From Diadema setosum (taxonomy: Eukaryota > Echinodermata > Echinoidea > Diadematoida > Diadematidae): a stretch of DNA of 64,000 bases. The DNA lies in the NCBI RefSeq assembly GCF_964275005.1, contig NC_092685.1, positions 32,106,866 through 32,170,865 on the forward strand. The letters run 5' to 3'. The notes beneath the pieces are model-generated. The model was given only the letters and a program-made list of their open reading frames with translations, was not told the origin of the DNA and did not search any database. Shown here one piece after another: positions 27,901-64,000 of the stretch. Made by a program: the position numbers and the translations under genes. Position 1 is the first letter of the stretch. The number at the start of each line of letters is the position of its first letter.

Positions 27901-30900
27901 ATACATAAAATTAATGTGTAGTGAGCATTTACAACACAAATACCTCTGGACTGCTGTGGGGTCCATGAAAGCCCTTCTCTCACAATTCCAGTACACTCTA
28001 TTCTTCTCTGCCTCTGCTTCAGCGCGGAAGTCTCGATCCTATTTACAACGAAAAGGGGGGGGGTCCAGAATTTCATTAACTATAAGTCTTTCTCCTCAGT
28101 TTCCACAAAGCTCATGTTTAAATGTTTGTGAACTTTCTTCATCTCTGAAGTATTCATTCACAAGCTCTCTTACACTCAAAGTAAGAACACATCACTAGTT
28201 AATGTTGATTCATCCACTGAACGAGCGTAATCAATGACAACTTTAAATCAAGCATTTAGAGTTATTTCCTTCTATCAAAAAATATTTCAGCATCTGTCTT
28301 TTGAAGCTGTTTCAATATGCTCTATGATCAACTATGGAAGGAGCTGGCATCATGAATGGTGGGTGTTACACAAACTAGTAAACTTGAGCTACACAATGAT
28401 CAACTGTGAATCCTTGTATGCACATACGACACAGCAGTCCAGCAATGTTGATACTGTTTGGGGGAAATATCGACAGTTTGAGGGGTTTACTCTGAATAAG
28501 TCACATCCATAATATGCTGGTTGAGAGACCAACCTCTTGTGATGTGTCTATTGAAAGAAGAAAACTACTAAAAGCCAAAAATAGACAAGAAATTAAGCAA
28601 TACTAGAATTACTACCAACACCTACAAAAGTCCTGAGTTAATTATCACAAAAATAACAAAAACACCTTTACAGTACTACTCAGGTTTCCCTATGACTAGA
28701 GGACTTTATTGGCTCGTGATGGCCTCTACAAGATAAGCAAGAAATAAATGATTAAATATGTAAATGAGTAAGTAAACAAACAAATAAAAGAAAAAAGAAA
28801 AAAGAAAATGCAAAAATAGGTTGAAGATTTACTTACTTCTTTTGATGTCATTTCACCATCTTCCTGATCATAGCTACTAGGTTGTACAAATCTGTAACAA
28901 ATTGTAACAAGGAAGAAATTCAGTACATGGCAATTAACTTTCAATTCATCTGATAAAAATTCCACAATCTCTCCTCCTCATACACCCATTCTCTGTACTT
29001 GTACTAAATCCCAAATATTCCATTTTCAAAGAAATTCTAGGGAAATTCAACAATCTTGAATATGTCTTAAAATGTCCTTCTTCCTCTTCTTCTTTTCAAA
29101 TTGAATAACTAGAATCAATATCATTGGCTGAAATACAGTGAAAATTGGAACAGGTTTTACACTATCTTGCCTATCATAAAAAGCTGAAAACAACACCTAG
29201 AATCTGGCATACGATAAATAGGCATAGTTCTGCAGTGCACTAACAAGAAGAAGAAAGAATTAGAAGAAGCAAAAAACATACTCGTCAGGAATGTAGATGG
29301 CACCACCTTGTGCTCCACCCGGGACTGGCCACTTCTTTTGTTTGGATGGTATTTCTTTATCATTGACCGCTTTAAGGACACCATTGGACATTACCACTGT
29401 TGATTCTCTCTGTCAAAAAGAAGAAGAAAAAAAAATAATGAAAAAGAGATCAGCTTTGTCCTACACAGAATATCTTTGCATTGCTTACCCACACACCAAG
29501 GGAGTTCAGACTGATCAGCTATAAAATCTGTTGTGTTATAAAAGATTAATCTGAAAGATAGGTTCAAATGTGTATCTTTCTTTTTTTTTACATCATGTTT
29601 TACATGTTTTTACATGTTTTACATCATTTTTTTTCCACATCTCAATACCACCTCTGTATCATCATTTAGCAGCAAGTTCTTGCATCATTCATGACATCAC
29701 TGTCAGGATATGAGGAACGTTACCATGCTTCTATTACCAGATCATAACATAAAGTCAAGCCTGTAGGATTCAGTCGATGGCTGAAGAGGCTGAAAAGTTC
29801 ATCTGTGATACAAATACCTGTTAGAAATACGTAAAAGTAATTTAACTGAATTTCTTTTCCTTTTTAACTTTACTTTCTGTTTCAACTCTAGTTTCTGTTT
29901 CATTATTTTTTACATTCATTTATTCATTGAGCATGTTATAACAAACCTTTTTAGGCCTATATCTCCTTTTCTTTTTTTTTTTTTTTTTTTTTTTTACTCT
30001 TACAACAGTTGGCTTGTTATTCTTAGCAACTACCTTGTCATAGAGTGTACATATTTTTTTTTTTTGATTCTAGACTAGTAAATCTTCTTCTATTGCAATT
30101 CCAAGGTATCTAATCAAATTAGAGTTAGAGACATGTCCACACTTACCTCCTCAGTGAGCGGAATAGGCAGAGTGACATTGTACATGTACTGTGTGCCAGT
30201 GGGATTCCAGGCCTCAGGGACAGAGTACAGTGTCTCAGATGTGATTGTCAACAGGTTGCCACTCTTTAGCTGGTCTTCAGTCAACAGGGGCTCATTGACA
30301 TAGACTACAACATCCATCTCAGGCTATGAAAGACAGAAAAAGAAGGGGAGAATGAAGACTCTATGGAAATTATATCAACACAGTTTTTGCTTTTCTTGCC
30401 TTTCCTTAAAGAAAGATGAATGAACATTACATGTATGTATATATTCCTCCTTTTGTGCAGTTCAAGCATTCAAGTCTTGAGAGGCTATCTGATGTTCTTC
30501 AACAGAAACAAACACAAATAGACGAAAAAGCAAGAGCTGCAATGAACGAGATTTGCTACTATACACATGAAACATTAACAGTAAATGTTAAGAGTCATAA
30601 TAAAAAAAGTATTGCACTAAACCATGAAAATGTGGATGATGCTGTATCATCTTATCCTTATATTTACCATGTATTGCTGGTAATACTGCATTACTGCTAA
30701 GGTAGAATAAAAACCTTCATTTTAGCCCTATTTTGGTCATATACAATTGTTCAGTTTGATTGCAGAATTATCAAAATCTTCTAAATCATTAAATCAAGTC
30801 CTGATCCTTCATTGGCAAAATATTCTAGATGATTACAGGCCCTTTTTCTATCTCAAATTACCAATTTTTTGTATTTTTCCTCATATGATTTTCTTCAGAT

Positions 30901-32467
30901 TCAATGAATTCACCCAGTTCCATAAAATCTTTCTCCAGAACAATATACGCAGTGAAAATCAGGGGTACCACATTAATGACAACATGTGAATCTCTGCAGC
31001 AAAATGCCCCCAGGATTTGATGGGTCAAGATGCAAATAAGCCCGCCAACCACAAGGTCTAAAGTACCTTTGGGGCATCTGGAGCAGCGCCCTCTAAAGGG
31101 GATCCCTGGAGAGGGTGGATCTGAAGAGTGGTCCGATACTTGGTCTCTCCCTTGACGAGGGGCAAGAGGTCGATGGTGCACTGGCCCAGGAGGACAGTCT
31201 TCTCCTCCTTCTGCTTCTTCTCCTTTGGAAGAACCTCCACAAATGTCACTGGAGAGAGACAAAGAGAGGGTATGGATAGGATTATAGAAGAAAGAAACAT
31301 GAAATTAAAACAACACCTTTGATAACAGCACAAAATTCATGCTTCATATTGTTGGAAAGTGGAGACAACTTTCAAAATGTACATTTGCAGAAATATACAT
31401 ACTGTATACAATTTGAAGACAAGTTTTGAAAAGTGAGGTGACCTTACTGAATATGGCCAGTGCCACTTAAATTACCATCATTGCCAAGAAAAAAAAAGAT
31501 AGAAAAAGAAATATGCACATAATGTTCACTTTAGGTGACCAGAAAGAAAGTAAAAATTGTAGCTCTTGGGACATGCCCCTTTCATGGGGCAGTTGTCAAC
31601 AATACCATAAATCAGATTTTTTTTCATGAATTATTTTTGTCTTCTTGTCATCGAGTATTGTTTTTACATTCTCATGACCACATGAATCATCTTAGATAAA
31701 ACATAGCAGTACAGCATTTATTATTGGTATTCATATCAGCCATTTGAAAAACAGCAGTGTGGTCAGGCCACAAGATCATTCCAGTAATCCTCACCGAGAA
31801 CTGGCTTGTATGCAATTTCATCCAGGATGGACGGATCCTCAAAGCTGCAGTCAAACTTTGTGTTGAAATTGTACTCAGTACAGAGGTCTGGACCAGCATC
31901 AACTTTAGCAGACTCTCCCAGAAGATTTGTGCCATATTCCACACGAACAAGAGAATTAAGGGTCTCTGCCTTACTCCCTTTCTGTTGATTGATATTGGTA
32001 AACAAAATATTGAATGCAGAAAGATCAACAAAGATCAACCATTGGAAAAAGACAATTTTCAATCACATTTAAAACATATCATAACAACAGGTCAAGAAAG
32101 CCCCTACAATATGCCAACAAAATGAATGCTAAAGCACTTACATGATACAGCTCTACACAGCTATTTTATCTTTCTTTTAGAGAATATTTGAATGTTGAGG
32201 AAAAAAGAAGTAACTACATTGTATGCATAGCACCGCAGATAGGGCACTGAATAATACAACATCTCTAGGTGACAAAGCTTTCAAATTGTCATGATCTTAA
32301 AGTCAGCACGACAAATTAAAAAAAAAAGGAAAAACAAAGAAGGAAAATATAATAATTTTACATCTCTATGGAATCAGAAGTTCACCTACCAAATTTCTTG
32401 CTCTTAGAATAGTGACATTCACTGGCTCTGGAGGGCGCTGTTTCTGCTGCTCCTCTTCTGCTGCCAT
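9376..32467 (-). CDS. CFAP70: Cilia- and flagella-associated protein 70 (TTC18 orthologue), complete, 25 coding exons
   Basis: Axonemal protein of motile cilia with a C-terminal TPR array; the family is reported to bind the axoneme and support ciliary beating. Coding exons in transcript order: 32467-32390, 31981-31795, 31248-31067, 30323-30147, 29409-29282, 28891-28837, 28038-27944, 27342-27255, 26957-26888, 26334-26273, 25927-25766, 24997-24816, 24329-24207, 23727-23598, 23005-22934, 22019-21834, 21309-21229, 20848-20680, 20131-19847, 18786-18652, 13926-13745, 13044-12892, 12004-11843, 10766-10677, 9606-9376. They sum to 3,465 nt, or 1,154 aa plus TAG. All introns keep frame; all have GT-AG ends except one with a GC donor. 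The start is the first ATG of an open reading frame (MAAEEEQQ) behind a spliced 5' UTR. Human CFAP70 is about 1,120 aa, so this copy looks full length. Family-typical stretches include [13 protein letters not shown] and [20 protein letters not shown]. Identity is from recalled family sequence, not a search. Confidence 0.93.
10379..10471 (+). mobile_element. 93-bp TTAACCC...GGGTTAA-type element, copy 1
   Basis: Terminal inverted repeats of about 18 bp (TTAACCCATTGAGGACGAG and its imperfect complement). The interior reads GAGTATACTCGGGCAAGT and GTGTTGTAGCAAAATCAG. Two more copies lie at 19713-19809 and 62623-62715, both inverted relative to this one. It lies in CFAP70 intron 24. Confidence 0.8.
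11276..11773. mobile_element. Dispersed element with CCTCCGCCAAG / CTTGGCGGAAG ends
   Basis: Short inverted ends (CCTCCGCCAAG near 11298 and CTTGGCGGAAG near 11758). An AACC/AAAC-type simple repeat sits near the right end, followed by AATGAAAACATAACCTCC. The layout is like repeats common in marine invertebrates, but boundaries are approximate. Confidence 0.5.
13745..20131 (-). CDS. CFAP70: CFAP70 exons 19-21: low-complexity insert between TPR blocks
   Basis: Residues 743-943. Exon 19 begins with helix-forming [20 protein letters not shown], then an 11-alanine run (about residues 783-793) and a Glu/Pro/Ser-rich acidic tail. Exon 20 is Pro/Lys/Ser-rich ([22 protein letters not shown]). Exon 21 is Ser/Arg/Gly-rich ([20 protein letters not shown]) and returns to ordered sequence at [19 protein letters not shown]. 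The linker is probably disordered and basic-serine rich. Phases 1-1-1 join cleanly, so no exon is missing in the 4.7-kb intron between exons 20 and 21. Confidence 0.85.
15284..15468. mobile_element. 185-bp inverted-repeat element with 6-bp target duplication
   Basis: Perfect 14-bp terminal inverted repeats, CAGACCTCCCAACC and its complement. Direct CATTCA repeats flank it on both sides. No open frame of note. MITE-like, in CFAP70 intron 20. Confidence 0.8.
15857..15998. repeat. ATC/ATT trinucleotide microsatellite
   Basis: A run of ATC units followed by a long run of ATT units, about 140 bp. The poly-Ile and poly-Met open frames over it are repeat artefacts. Confidence 0.95.
19713..19809 (-). 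mobile_element. TTAACCC-type element, copy 2
   Basis: Same family as 10379-10471, opposite orientation. Ends TCAACCCGATGAGG and CAACGGGTTGA. The interior shares TTTTGCTA and TGCCCGAGTATTCTCGGGAC. It lies in CFAP70 intron 19. Confidence 0.8.
20680..21309 (-). CDS. CFAP70: CFAP70 exons 17-18: first TPR block
   Basis: Residues 660-742. The helical pairs [37 protein letters not shown] and [34 protein letters not shown] follow the TPR spacing: W/L/G/Y in helix A, A..F/Y..A in helix B, and P near the end. Exon 18 ends phase 1 inside WTMRG. Confidence 0.9.
21440..21580. repeat. ATGA tetranucleotide microsatellite
   Basis: Long near-perfect ATGA array in CFAP70 intron 16. Minus-strand frames reading FIHS repeats are artefacts. 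Confidence 0.95.
21631..21770. mobile_element. 140-bp inverted-repeat element
   Basis: Terminal inverted repeats of 24 bp with two mismatches: GGGGCACTTCATGAAGCG at the left against CGCTTCACGAAATGCCCC at the right. No coding capacity. It lies in CFAP70 intron 16, next to the ATGA array. Confidence 0.75.
21834..24329 (-). CDS. CFAP70: CFAP70 exons 13-16: conserved core before the TPRs
   Basis: Residues 489-659. Exon 13 gives [20 protein letters not shown] and helical sequence through KLVLEEF. Exon 14 gives [20 protein letters not shown] and [20 protein letters not shown]. Exon 15 gives [20 protein letters not shown]. Exon 16 gives [18 protein letters not shown]. These are the segments most recognisable as CFAP70. 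The exon 13-14 intron must use the GC donor AG|GCAAGT: the only nearby GT alternative breaks the frame of exon 14. Confidence 0.92.
23728..24206 (-). other. CFAP70 intron 13 with GC-AG ends
   Basis: Donor AG|GCAAGT at 24206-24201 and acceptor CAACACAG at the exon 14 edge. The flanking bases match the strong consensus typical of GC-AG introns. The reading frame across the join (EEF-R-GLFGDP) demands this donor. Confidence 0.85.
24816..25927 (-). CDS. CFAP70: CFAP70 exons 11-12: charged low-complexity linker and PQ-rich segment
   Basis: Residues 375-488. After [19 protein letters not shown] comes a Lys/Asp/Glu/Gly-rich tract ([20 protein letters not shown]), probably a disordered charged linker. 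Exon 12 continues with a Pro/Ala/Glu-rich part and then folds back into family-like sequence ([20 protein letters not shown]). Exon 12 ends phase 2 (AAG AA|GTGAGT). Confidence 0.85.
26273..29409 (-). CDS. CFAP70: CFAP70 exons 5-10: middle region
   Basis: Encodes residues 209-374. Recognisable stretches are [21 protein letters not shown] (exon 5), [17 protein letters not shown] (exon 7), [17 protein letters not shown] (exon 8) and [19 protein letters not shown] (exons 9-10). The last joins across a phase-1 intron and is strongly family-typical. Exon 6 is very short (55 nt) but sits between good splice sites (TTACAG and GTAAGT) and is needed to keep frame. No catalytic motif is expected or seen; this is a structural protein. 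Confidence 0.87.
30147..32467 (-). CDS. CFAP70: CFAP70 exons 1-4: N-terminal beta-rich region
   Basis: Encodes residues 1-208. It opens with a short charged leader ([15 protein letters not shown]) and then [11 protein letters not shown] joined to [17 protein letters not shown], a strand-turn-strand pattern like the start of a C2-type fold. The N-terminal part of the family is reported to mediate axoneme binding. Exon 1 ends phase 0, exon 2 ends phase 1, exons 3 and 4 end phase 0. Using the upstream GT (TTG|GTAGGT) as the exon 1 donor gives the family-like RARNLKGSK join. The alternative donor four bases downstream would shift the frame. Confidence 0.85.
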
Positions 32468-33420
32468 GATGCTGTAAGTAGTCTCTCTATTTTGACGGTA
32501 ATGTTTCCACTCTCTTTTACAGAACTGCACTGCAAATGAAAGGAAAAAGGACAAGAAAGGCAAAAGGGTAATATTATTAAGACAGCGTTGAGCATACATC
32601 ATCAGGACTTGAATGTCAGCAAAAAGGGACAGATTGCACATTATTGGACATTGAAAAACAACAGGGCTTGACATTTATTTAGCATCAGTTCAAAATCCGT
32701 TGGCTCATTCCCCCCCCCCCCCCATGTTTAATTCAGCATGAATAGGACCTTAGGAGTGATAGGGTCATGCAACATTTCTTTTTCGAGCTATCATCAAAAT
32801 GTCATCTTCAAAAGACTAGTGGGGTCCCGGGGTGGTAAAGTGGCAGTAGCGATTTTGGTTCAGTGTAGTGACTTCAACCGTTCAATTTGGTTATGACGTA
32901 TAATTCGCGATATTACTGGTCTACATGTATTTAAAAAAAATATATTTGCGCCCACGTTCATGTAGATTCTACCCTAAACGCTAAGACTAAGAGTCTACTA
33001 AGGTCTAGTAACTCTTACCCGGTACGTCTATAGGTGCATTCCGATCCCTGTACGGGAAACTGTAATCGAATACTAACAAAATTTCTTACGTATGGGGCTA
33101 CGCAATATGGACTTTCATCTCGGCTAATTGACGGACGCCCTCAGACTCCCAGAGACATCAGGAGCCAGCCCTAAACAACGAATAAGCAATGTTTACAATT
33201 CACTATGCAATGAATGCAGATACACTTTATAATAATTCATACGACCACTCAAAGGTAACTTTTAATTTTAGCAGGTCTATTCATGTACTTACGTAGAATC
33301 TATTTCCGTTCTCAAGATCGGCGCTGGAAGCTTCGTAGAGTTTCCATAGTAATACGTACGTGCGCGCTCGTTCTCTTTACGGCCTTTGCCACATCGTGCA
33401 TATGCATTGGCGGCGCCGCG
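32468..33420 (-). promoter_or_regulatory. CFAP70: CFAP70 5' UTR exons and probable CpG-dense promoter
   Basis: Upstream of the start codon, a strong acceptor (long C/T tract ending TTTGCAG) opens the coding exon at 32529. A matching donor (TAC|GTAAGTACAT) lies at 33292-33291. The 5' UTR is therefore split by an intron of about 760 bp. Sequence just upstream (about 33330-33440) is CpG-dense (GCGCGCTCG, GGCGGCGCCGCG, GCACGCGCGCGC) against an AT-rich background, which suggests the promoter. The exact transcription start and 5' exon edge are not visible. Confidence 0.55.
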
Positions 33421-33906
33421 TTATCGTATCGCACGCGCGCGCACCCCAGAAACAAACCACGGACCATAGCTTATACCAAAAATCAGTCAGTCTCGGGCAT
33501 CCAAAATAAAGTGAAAATCACCAGTAGACATGAATTCAGACTTGTGGGAAGTTTTATTAGCCAGATTAAAATGAAATGTATGGGTATGAGCTTCAATTGT
33601 CCATCAACACTTATTGTTCACAGAGTACAGTAATGAAATTCATCAATGTAAAGTCAGTGGCTATGATTGAAAACCACCTGAGTTTCTGATCAGTGAAAGT
33701 GATAGAAGAAGAAAAAAAGTGGGGGGCTGGGGGGGGGGGGGGGGGGCAAAGTGATGACACCTTATGTATTCCTTTGTATGGTGCACAAAAAGTTCCGCCG
33801 GCCATGCATGGTGTAGGCACCTAATAGTATAGTAGTAGTAGTAGTAGTAGTAGTACCGGTAGTAGTAGTGGTGTTAGTACGGTAAGAGTAGTAGTATTAT
33901 AAATAT

Positions 33907-34047
33907 CAGTGGCGGATCCAGACTGGGGTGCGCCCCCTCTTTATTTAATTTTTTTAACAAAAGAAATAAAAAGAAAAAAGTGGGGGAGGGGCGCTTTGCG
34001 CCCTCAAAGGTACCTCCCCTTTGCGGAATTCCTGGATCCGCCCCCTG
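33907..34047. mobile_element. 141-bp element with CAGTGGCGGATCCAG ends
   Basis: Left end CAGTGGCGGATCCAG and right end CTGGATCCGCCCCCTG form a terminal inverted repeat. A G/C-rich hairpin (GGGCGCTTTGCGCCC) lies inside. The form is that of a short hAT-like non-autonomous element; the superfamily is an inference. Confidence 0.7.
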
Positions 34048-35239
34048 AGTGTATGTAGGAGTAGTAATAGTAGTAGTAGCAACAGTGTATAGTAGAAGAA
34101 GGAGGATGAGCCGAAGCAGAGGGAATCTGGAAATTGCATGATTCTGCAAGTCGTATGTTAAAATTTTATATCATAATGAGGCTAACCGGGTGCGAATATA
34201 TATACACCGAATACGCTTAGTAGTACCTGTGTAATGGCTCTGTTGAAAAAAACAAAAACAAAACAAAACTAGTTAATCAGCAAAAGATGTAGATATAACA
34301 CAATTTTTGAAAGTCGTGGTCTTGCCTTCATCTCAGGTCTCTCTGTGCACCAGCATAATCTAGAGATAGGACCTACTAACTTATTTACTTCTTGTCAAGA
34401 ATCATCACATAATGCAATGTAATAATGAAAGCGTTGTATTGAAAACTACCTAGTTACCTTGCAGGCCAAAAGAATAATCTATCTCAGCTCATTTTGATAA
34501 AAATTACAATGTAATACTGTGATGTATATCTAAACAATATTTCTCTGTAAAACATATGATATATTTCAGGGTTTACTAGATAATCTGACACTCATGATTT
34601 TGTCACCTCGCCTCGACTGGAAGTTTGCACTGATTTCGATGTCTTGTTATATGACATGATAACGAATGCAGTATCATTGAAATGATTTATTTTTCTCTCT
34701 CTGATGATTACCTTATTTAAAAACTTCGAAAATAGCGTTTATCTGTTTTTGCTTTCAAACACTTTGTGATAATGTGACAGCATGGACGATAAGCATTTCA
34801 TCATAACAAATATGAGAGAAAGTGGAATTCATGAACATTGTAGAACTTCTCAGATGCATTGTCACTAATTTCTTGGAAAAGTGCAGTGTTACTCTATTGC
34901 ATTGTTCATTTGCCTTCAGAGCCACCTTGTGTAATATCACAATGAAACATAATATGTTTCTTTATATACATGATCAATTCATTGTCAAATTCTGAATAAA
35001 TTGAATTGAACTGAACGATACTGTCTTCAACTCACAACTCTTCCATTTATTTACATCACGGACTGTCTATGAAAATATAATTATGTTTTAGTGAGTGAGT
35101 AACCAAACTACATGTCCCTATTGTACGATATCCCCCCCCCCCAAGAAAATAACAAACAAAGTATAATGACTAGGTTATTGCATCTGGAATGTAAAGGAAA
35201 CTATCCGCTAGATTTTTGCTTGAGGGTTTTTTTTTCTGC

Positions 35240-35350
35240 TTGAGTTTCATTTAATTTCATTCATTTCATTCATTTTATTTTACCACGGATAAAAAGCCCA
35301 ATCAGCAAATATGCTGTTTTTCAATGGGGCCGTGAATCAGTGTACAGAAA
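35240..35350 (-). mobile_element. Possible LINE-type 3' tail, reversed
   Basis: On the minus strand the sequence reads GCTGATTGGGCTTTTTATCC and then runs into short AAATGAA-type repeats. Such a 3' end is common for non-LTR retrotransposons. No reverse-transcriptase frame was seen upstream of it (plus-strand 35350-36050). Confidence 0.3.
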
Positions 35351-36342
35351 TCATATTAACATGATAAGAAATGATTTAAGTAAAAACAAACAAAAACATC
35401 AATATTTGTTGCACTTCATCCACAAAAGTAAGGTTTAACATGATAACTTTCACAACACAAATCTACACAATAATCACATAAATAAGCATAAACATAAATA
35501 TAACAAACTATGTATCACCGTCCCACCCTCCCAAATGACATAATACCCCCAAACATCCAAAACATTTACCATTTAAAATCCATTAAAACATCAATATGAA
35601 ATTATATGCAATACTTCAAAAAAATATATGTATGACTTATCTGTCATGTCATTCTAAACAATTTCTTATTTTTTTCTTAAAAATAGATATGAATCTTATA
35701 CTTTTAAGATCAGTAGTTAGATTATTCCAGGCCATTCATCATACACATACCCACACTACACAATGAAAGTTAGTGTCAATCGTGTGTATATAGAGACCAT
35801 TAGGTCATCACCATCAGTTATTGGCATCAGATCAATTGTTATAAAATATGTTAATATGGGAAACATTCCATGACTTCCTTATGGATTTCTAAGTCCAATT
35901 TCGTGGATCTACGCCATTCTGCTTGTTTGGTTTTACACTTGTTACTACTTGGCCAAAGTGTGAAATGTTACTTCATTATATGCGTATAAGTATTTTAATT
36001 GCATGTGGTTTCTATACTCATTGTACAGTTTCAGATAGGCCTACAATATTTTGACCAAAAAGGCAAATTATGTGGCGAGCATATGCAACCATTGTGAAAT
36101 CCTGGTTAAATCTAAATTAATGTTGCACGTAAAGAGGTTGTATATCTAATATAACTTGCCACTTTAGGCTTTTACTTTTATTTCTCGAACGCAAGTAATG
36201 ATAATGATATCAATAATGGTGTGTGGGATAGCGCACATATTCCCCTTTCAACTCTCATTGCATTTTGATACAAAACAATCAATTACACACGTGACATGAT
36301 ACACCTTACACTAGCTATAGGAGCAATTGAATAATGGGTGCT

Positions 36343-36615
36343 GTTCGTTATTCCGAAGGTTCGCTATTCCATAGGTTCGTTATTCAGAAGGTTCATTAAT
36401 CCGAATCACACAATTCCCTATACCTATACTAATAGAGGTTCGTTAATCCGAAAATGAAAAGGGGTTCGTTAATCCGAACATTTGTGGCGTTATTCCGAAG
36501 GTTCGTTATTCCGAAGATTTGTTAATCCGAAAATGAAATTCGGAATAACGAATCTTCGGAATAACGAGTCTTTGGACTGAAGAGCCTTCGGAATAACGAA
36601 CCTTCGGAATAACGA
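36343..36615. repeat. TTCGTTATTCCGAA array in both orientations
   Basis: At least ten copies of a roughly 16-bp unit (GGTTCGTTATTCCGAA or the TTAATCC variant). The left half reads forward and the right third (after about 36538) reads as the complement TTCGGAATAACGAA, so the array is itself a large inverted repeat. Confidence 0.85.
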
Positions 36616-37231
36616 GCTGTAACCTTGAATAATATAGAAATACAAAGAAGGCATGGATGATTAAAGATTGAATAAATATGTTTTGAGTTTTGATGAGGGC
36701 GATGTGGGAGGGGAAACACCTCTCTTCCACAGGAGGAAGAGTGCATTTTTAATAATGAACTTCAACGATCTGGTGCGCATTATAAAAAAAAAAAAAAAGA
36801 TTAGGGAAACTTTCATTAAAAAATATAGGACGATAATCCTTTTGTTGGTTACTTATCTTATAAGTTGTTAGAAAAAGCCCCAAACCAAAACTAGATCCCG
36901 TCATTCTATCATTGTTGTACAATTTCCTCAATACTGATCAAATCAGTTTTATATGTTTTCATTTTGATACAATATAATACAATTATTTCAACATTTCAAA
37001 GTGCAGGGACGGGGTCATAGGAGGATATCCCCTCCTAAACACTAGAAAGCTTTTGAATTTCGGAATTTAAATTCAATGAGCTGGTTCACACTTTCGGTGA
37101 AATATTTGCGAAATTTTCTATAACAAAAGGAAAAATAGATATTCAGTAAACTGTGAATAGCTAAATCAGGTATATAATAATATCTGTCACCTCACACGCA
37201 ATGACAAACTATAACGTTATGTAGTTCAGCT

Positions 37232-37386
37232 GGGCTCCATTTCATAAAGATGTTCGCACAGCATCTTTTGCTGAAATGGAAACTTTCCATAGCAACAGCC
37301 AACCAGAAAAGTGGATTATTGTCATTACGATGACAATTGCCATTCCAGCAAGAGTTGCTATCATAACTTTTTTATGAAATGGGGCC
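37232..37386. mobile_element. 155-bp inverted-repeat element upstream of PP1
   Basis: Ends GGGCTCCATTTCATAAAG and TTTATGAAATGGGGCC are imperfect inverted repeats. No coding capacity. It lies about 0.6 kb upstream of the PP1 promoter region. Confidence 0.65.
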
Positions 37387-37899
37387 AGATTGCGCAACTG
37401 ATTCTGATGTCCAGCCTGTTGTATTTTGGTCTAGAGGGTGTGATTCAGGAAGAAAAAAAAAAAAAAGACGTTTCGAGATAAAATTAATGGCATTGAACTG
37501 CCAGAATATTACTGCCATTACATGAGCTGTCTCTCACAGAATTTGATGATTTGGAACATTTCTAACATTATTTCTCTCCATATCCCCATCTAATGGATGA
37601 TAATACCCTTGGGATACCCGTCACCCAAATAAGGGAATCTTCTATAACCCATGACGTCATGACCCAGCCTTCGGCCCTGCCCGCGATATCGATACAGGAG
37701 CACGGACTTTTTCCATTTCACTTGTAAATATGAAATACATGAAAGCATCAAATAATTCACATTCCATTAGATTATGCGTGAATCTGAACAGCAAGTAACG
37801 TTCTATACACATAGCAAGGCTAAAATACATGTTTGGAGTAATTTCTGTCATTGTTATTTTTAATCTGTACGAATTTAAATACGAGTCTATCGAGAGCTA

Positions 37900-38208
37900 C
37901 CGATTGTGTTTTTCTCAGTGGACGGTACGCCGACGGTACACGTTGTGCCGGTGGGCTACTATTGATCGATCGATAATTTCTCGCGGATGTTTGTTCGATT
38001 GTTCTCTACGCTGAGCGCTCTAGTTCGCTATCACACTCCCTACACATCTACCACAGGACGACGACCGTGCGTGTGAGGGGCGGCCGTACGAACACGGAAC
38101 ACAGGCGGTGTACAAACTGTTCGGTATCCTGCTTCTAATATTGTGAAGCGCTCTAGCGATCGAAAAAGATAAGATTGCATTGACACACATTTGGAAGAAC
38201 CAGGAAAC
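37900..38208 (+). promoter_or_regulatory. Probable PP1 promoter and 5' UTR
   Basis: CpG-rich stretch in an AT-rich surround (GTACGCCGACGGTACACG, CTCGCGGATG, GAGGGGCGGCCGTACG), ending at the start codon. No upstream exon is needed, since the sequence reads straight into the ATG. The start site itself cannot be placed. Confidence 0.5.
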
Positions 38209-63790
<25,582 letters not shown>

Positions 63791-64000
63791 ATGGGACTGT
63801 GACTGTGGAACCTTAGGGATCAGTGGAGCCACACAGTCAACAGAAAGTCCATGTTTTTATCTGTCTATAACACAGTCAGCAATGCAGGAAGCCCAAGTCG
63901 GGCTAGGCAGTATTGGAAGCTCAAGAGTGTGTAAGATTTAGGGGAGAATATTTGCCAATACTGGGGAGAGTTTTGTTTTTGTGTTTTAATTTTATTTTAA
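63791..64000 (+). other. PP1 3' UTR, continues beyond the window
   Basis: Sequence directly after the PP1 stop codon. No AATAAA is seen before the window ends, so the transcript very likely runs on. Confidence 0.7.

Larger units (their letters stand above)
33421..37899. other. Divergent intergenic region between CFAP70 and PP1
   Basis: Holds poly-G (33731-33746), a GTA microsatellite (about 33825-33870), an inverted-repeat element (33907-34047), a possible reversed retrotransposon tail (about 35240-35350), a TTCGTTATTCCGAA array (36343-36615) and another inverted-repeat element (37232-37386). 34150-35230 and 35350-36340 show nothing recognisable. Confidence 0.6.

Overview
The window is nuclear DNA from an animal. 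Two multi-exon genes were rebuilt exon by exon from splice sites and reading frame. The rest is AT-rich intergenic and intronic sequence packed with short inverted-repeat elements and microsatellites. Both proteins are close to vertebrate families, and the repeat spectrum is of a kind I associate with marine invertebrates (TTAA-ended and TA-flanked MITE-like elements, AGGTCA-rich elements, TTCGTTATTCCGAA arrays). A marine invertebrate, probably a non-vertebrate deuterostome such as an echinoderm, is my best guess. The species cannot be fixed from the sequence alone.

Layout: 1-9337 has no recognisable gene; it holds one copy of a 660-bp dispersed repeat and one TTAA-ended inverted-repeat element. 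9338-33420 (minus strand) is a complete orthologue of CFAP70/TTC18, a ciliary axoneme protein: 25 coding exons plus a 5' UTR exon, 3,465 nt of CDS, 1,154 aa, with every intron phase consistent. One intron (23728-24206) uses a GC donor. 33421-38000 is the divergent intergenic region, with a 141-bp element, a TTCGTTATTCCGAA array and a possible retrotransposon tail. 38000-64000 (plus strand) is a PP1 catalytic-subunit gene, most like the beta isoform (PPP1CB): 8 coding exons, 969 nt of CDS, 322 aa. Its introns of 5.1, 11.6 and 3.7 kb carry most of the mobile-element load. The 3' UTR runs off the window.

The two genes are transcribed divergently from CpG-dense starts about 4.6 kb apart. Nothing in the sequence shows that they are co-regulated. 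CFAP70 acts in motile cilia; PP1 is a general serine/threonine phosphatase that also occurs in axonemes, so a functional link is speculation.

I found no undescribed multi-gene system. The most unusual structures are a nearly perfect 367-bp palindrome in PP1 intron 2 (52023-52389), a cluster of nested inverted repeats in PP1 intron 1 (39735-40081), a 660-bp dispersed repeat present at 2.4 and 38.7 kb, and several short inverted-repeat families with two or three copies inside this one window.
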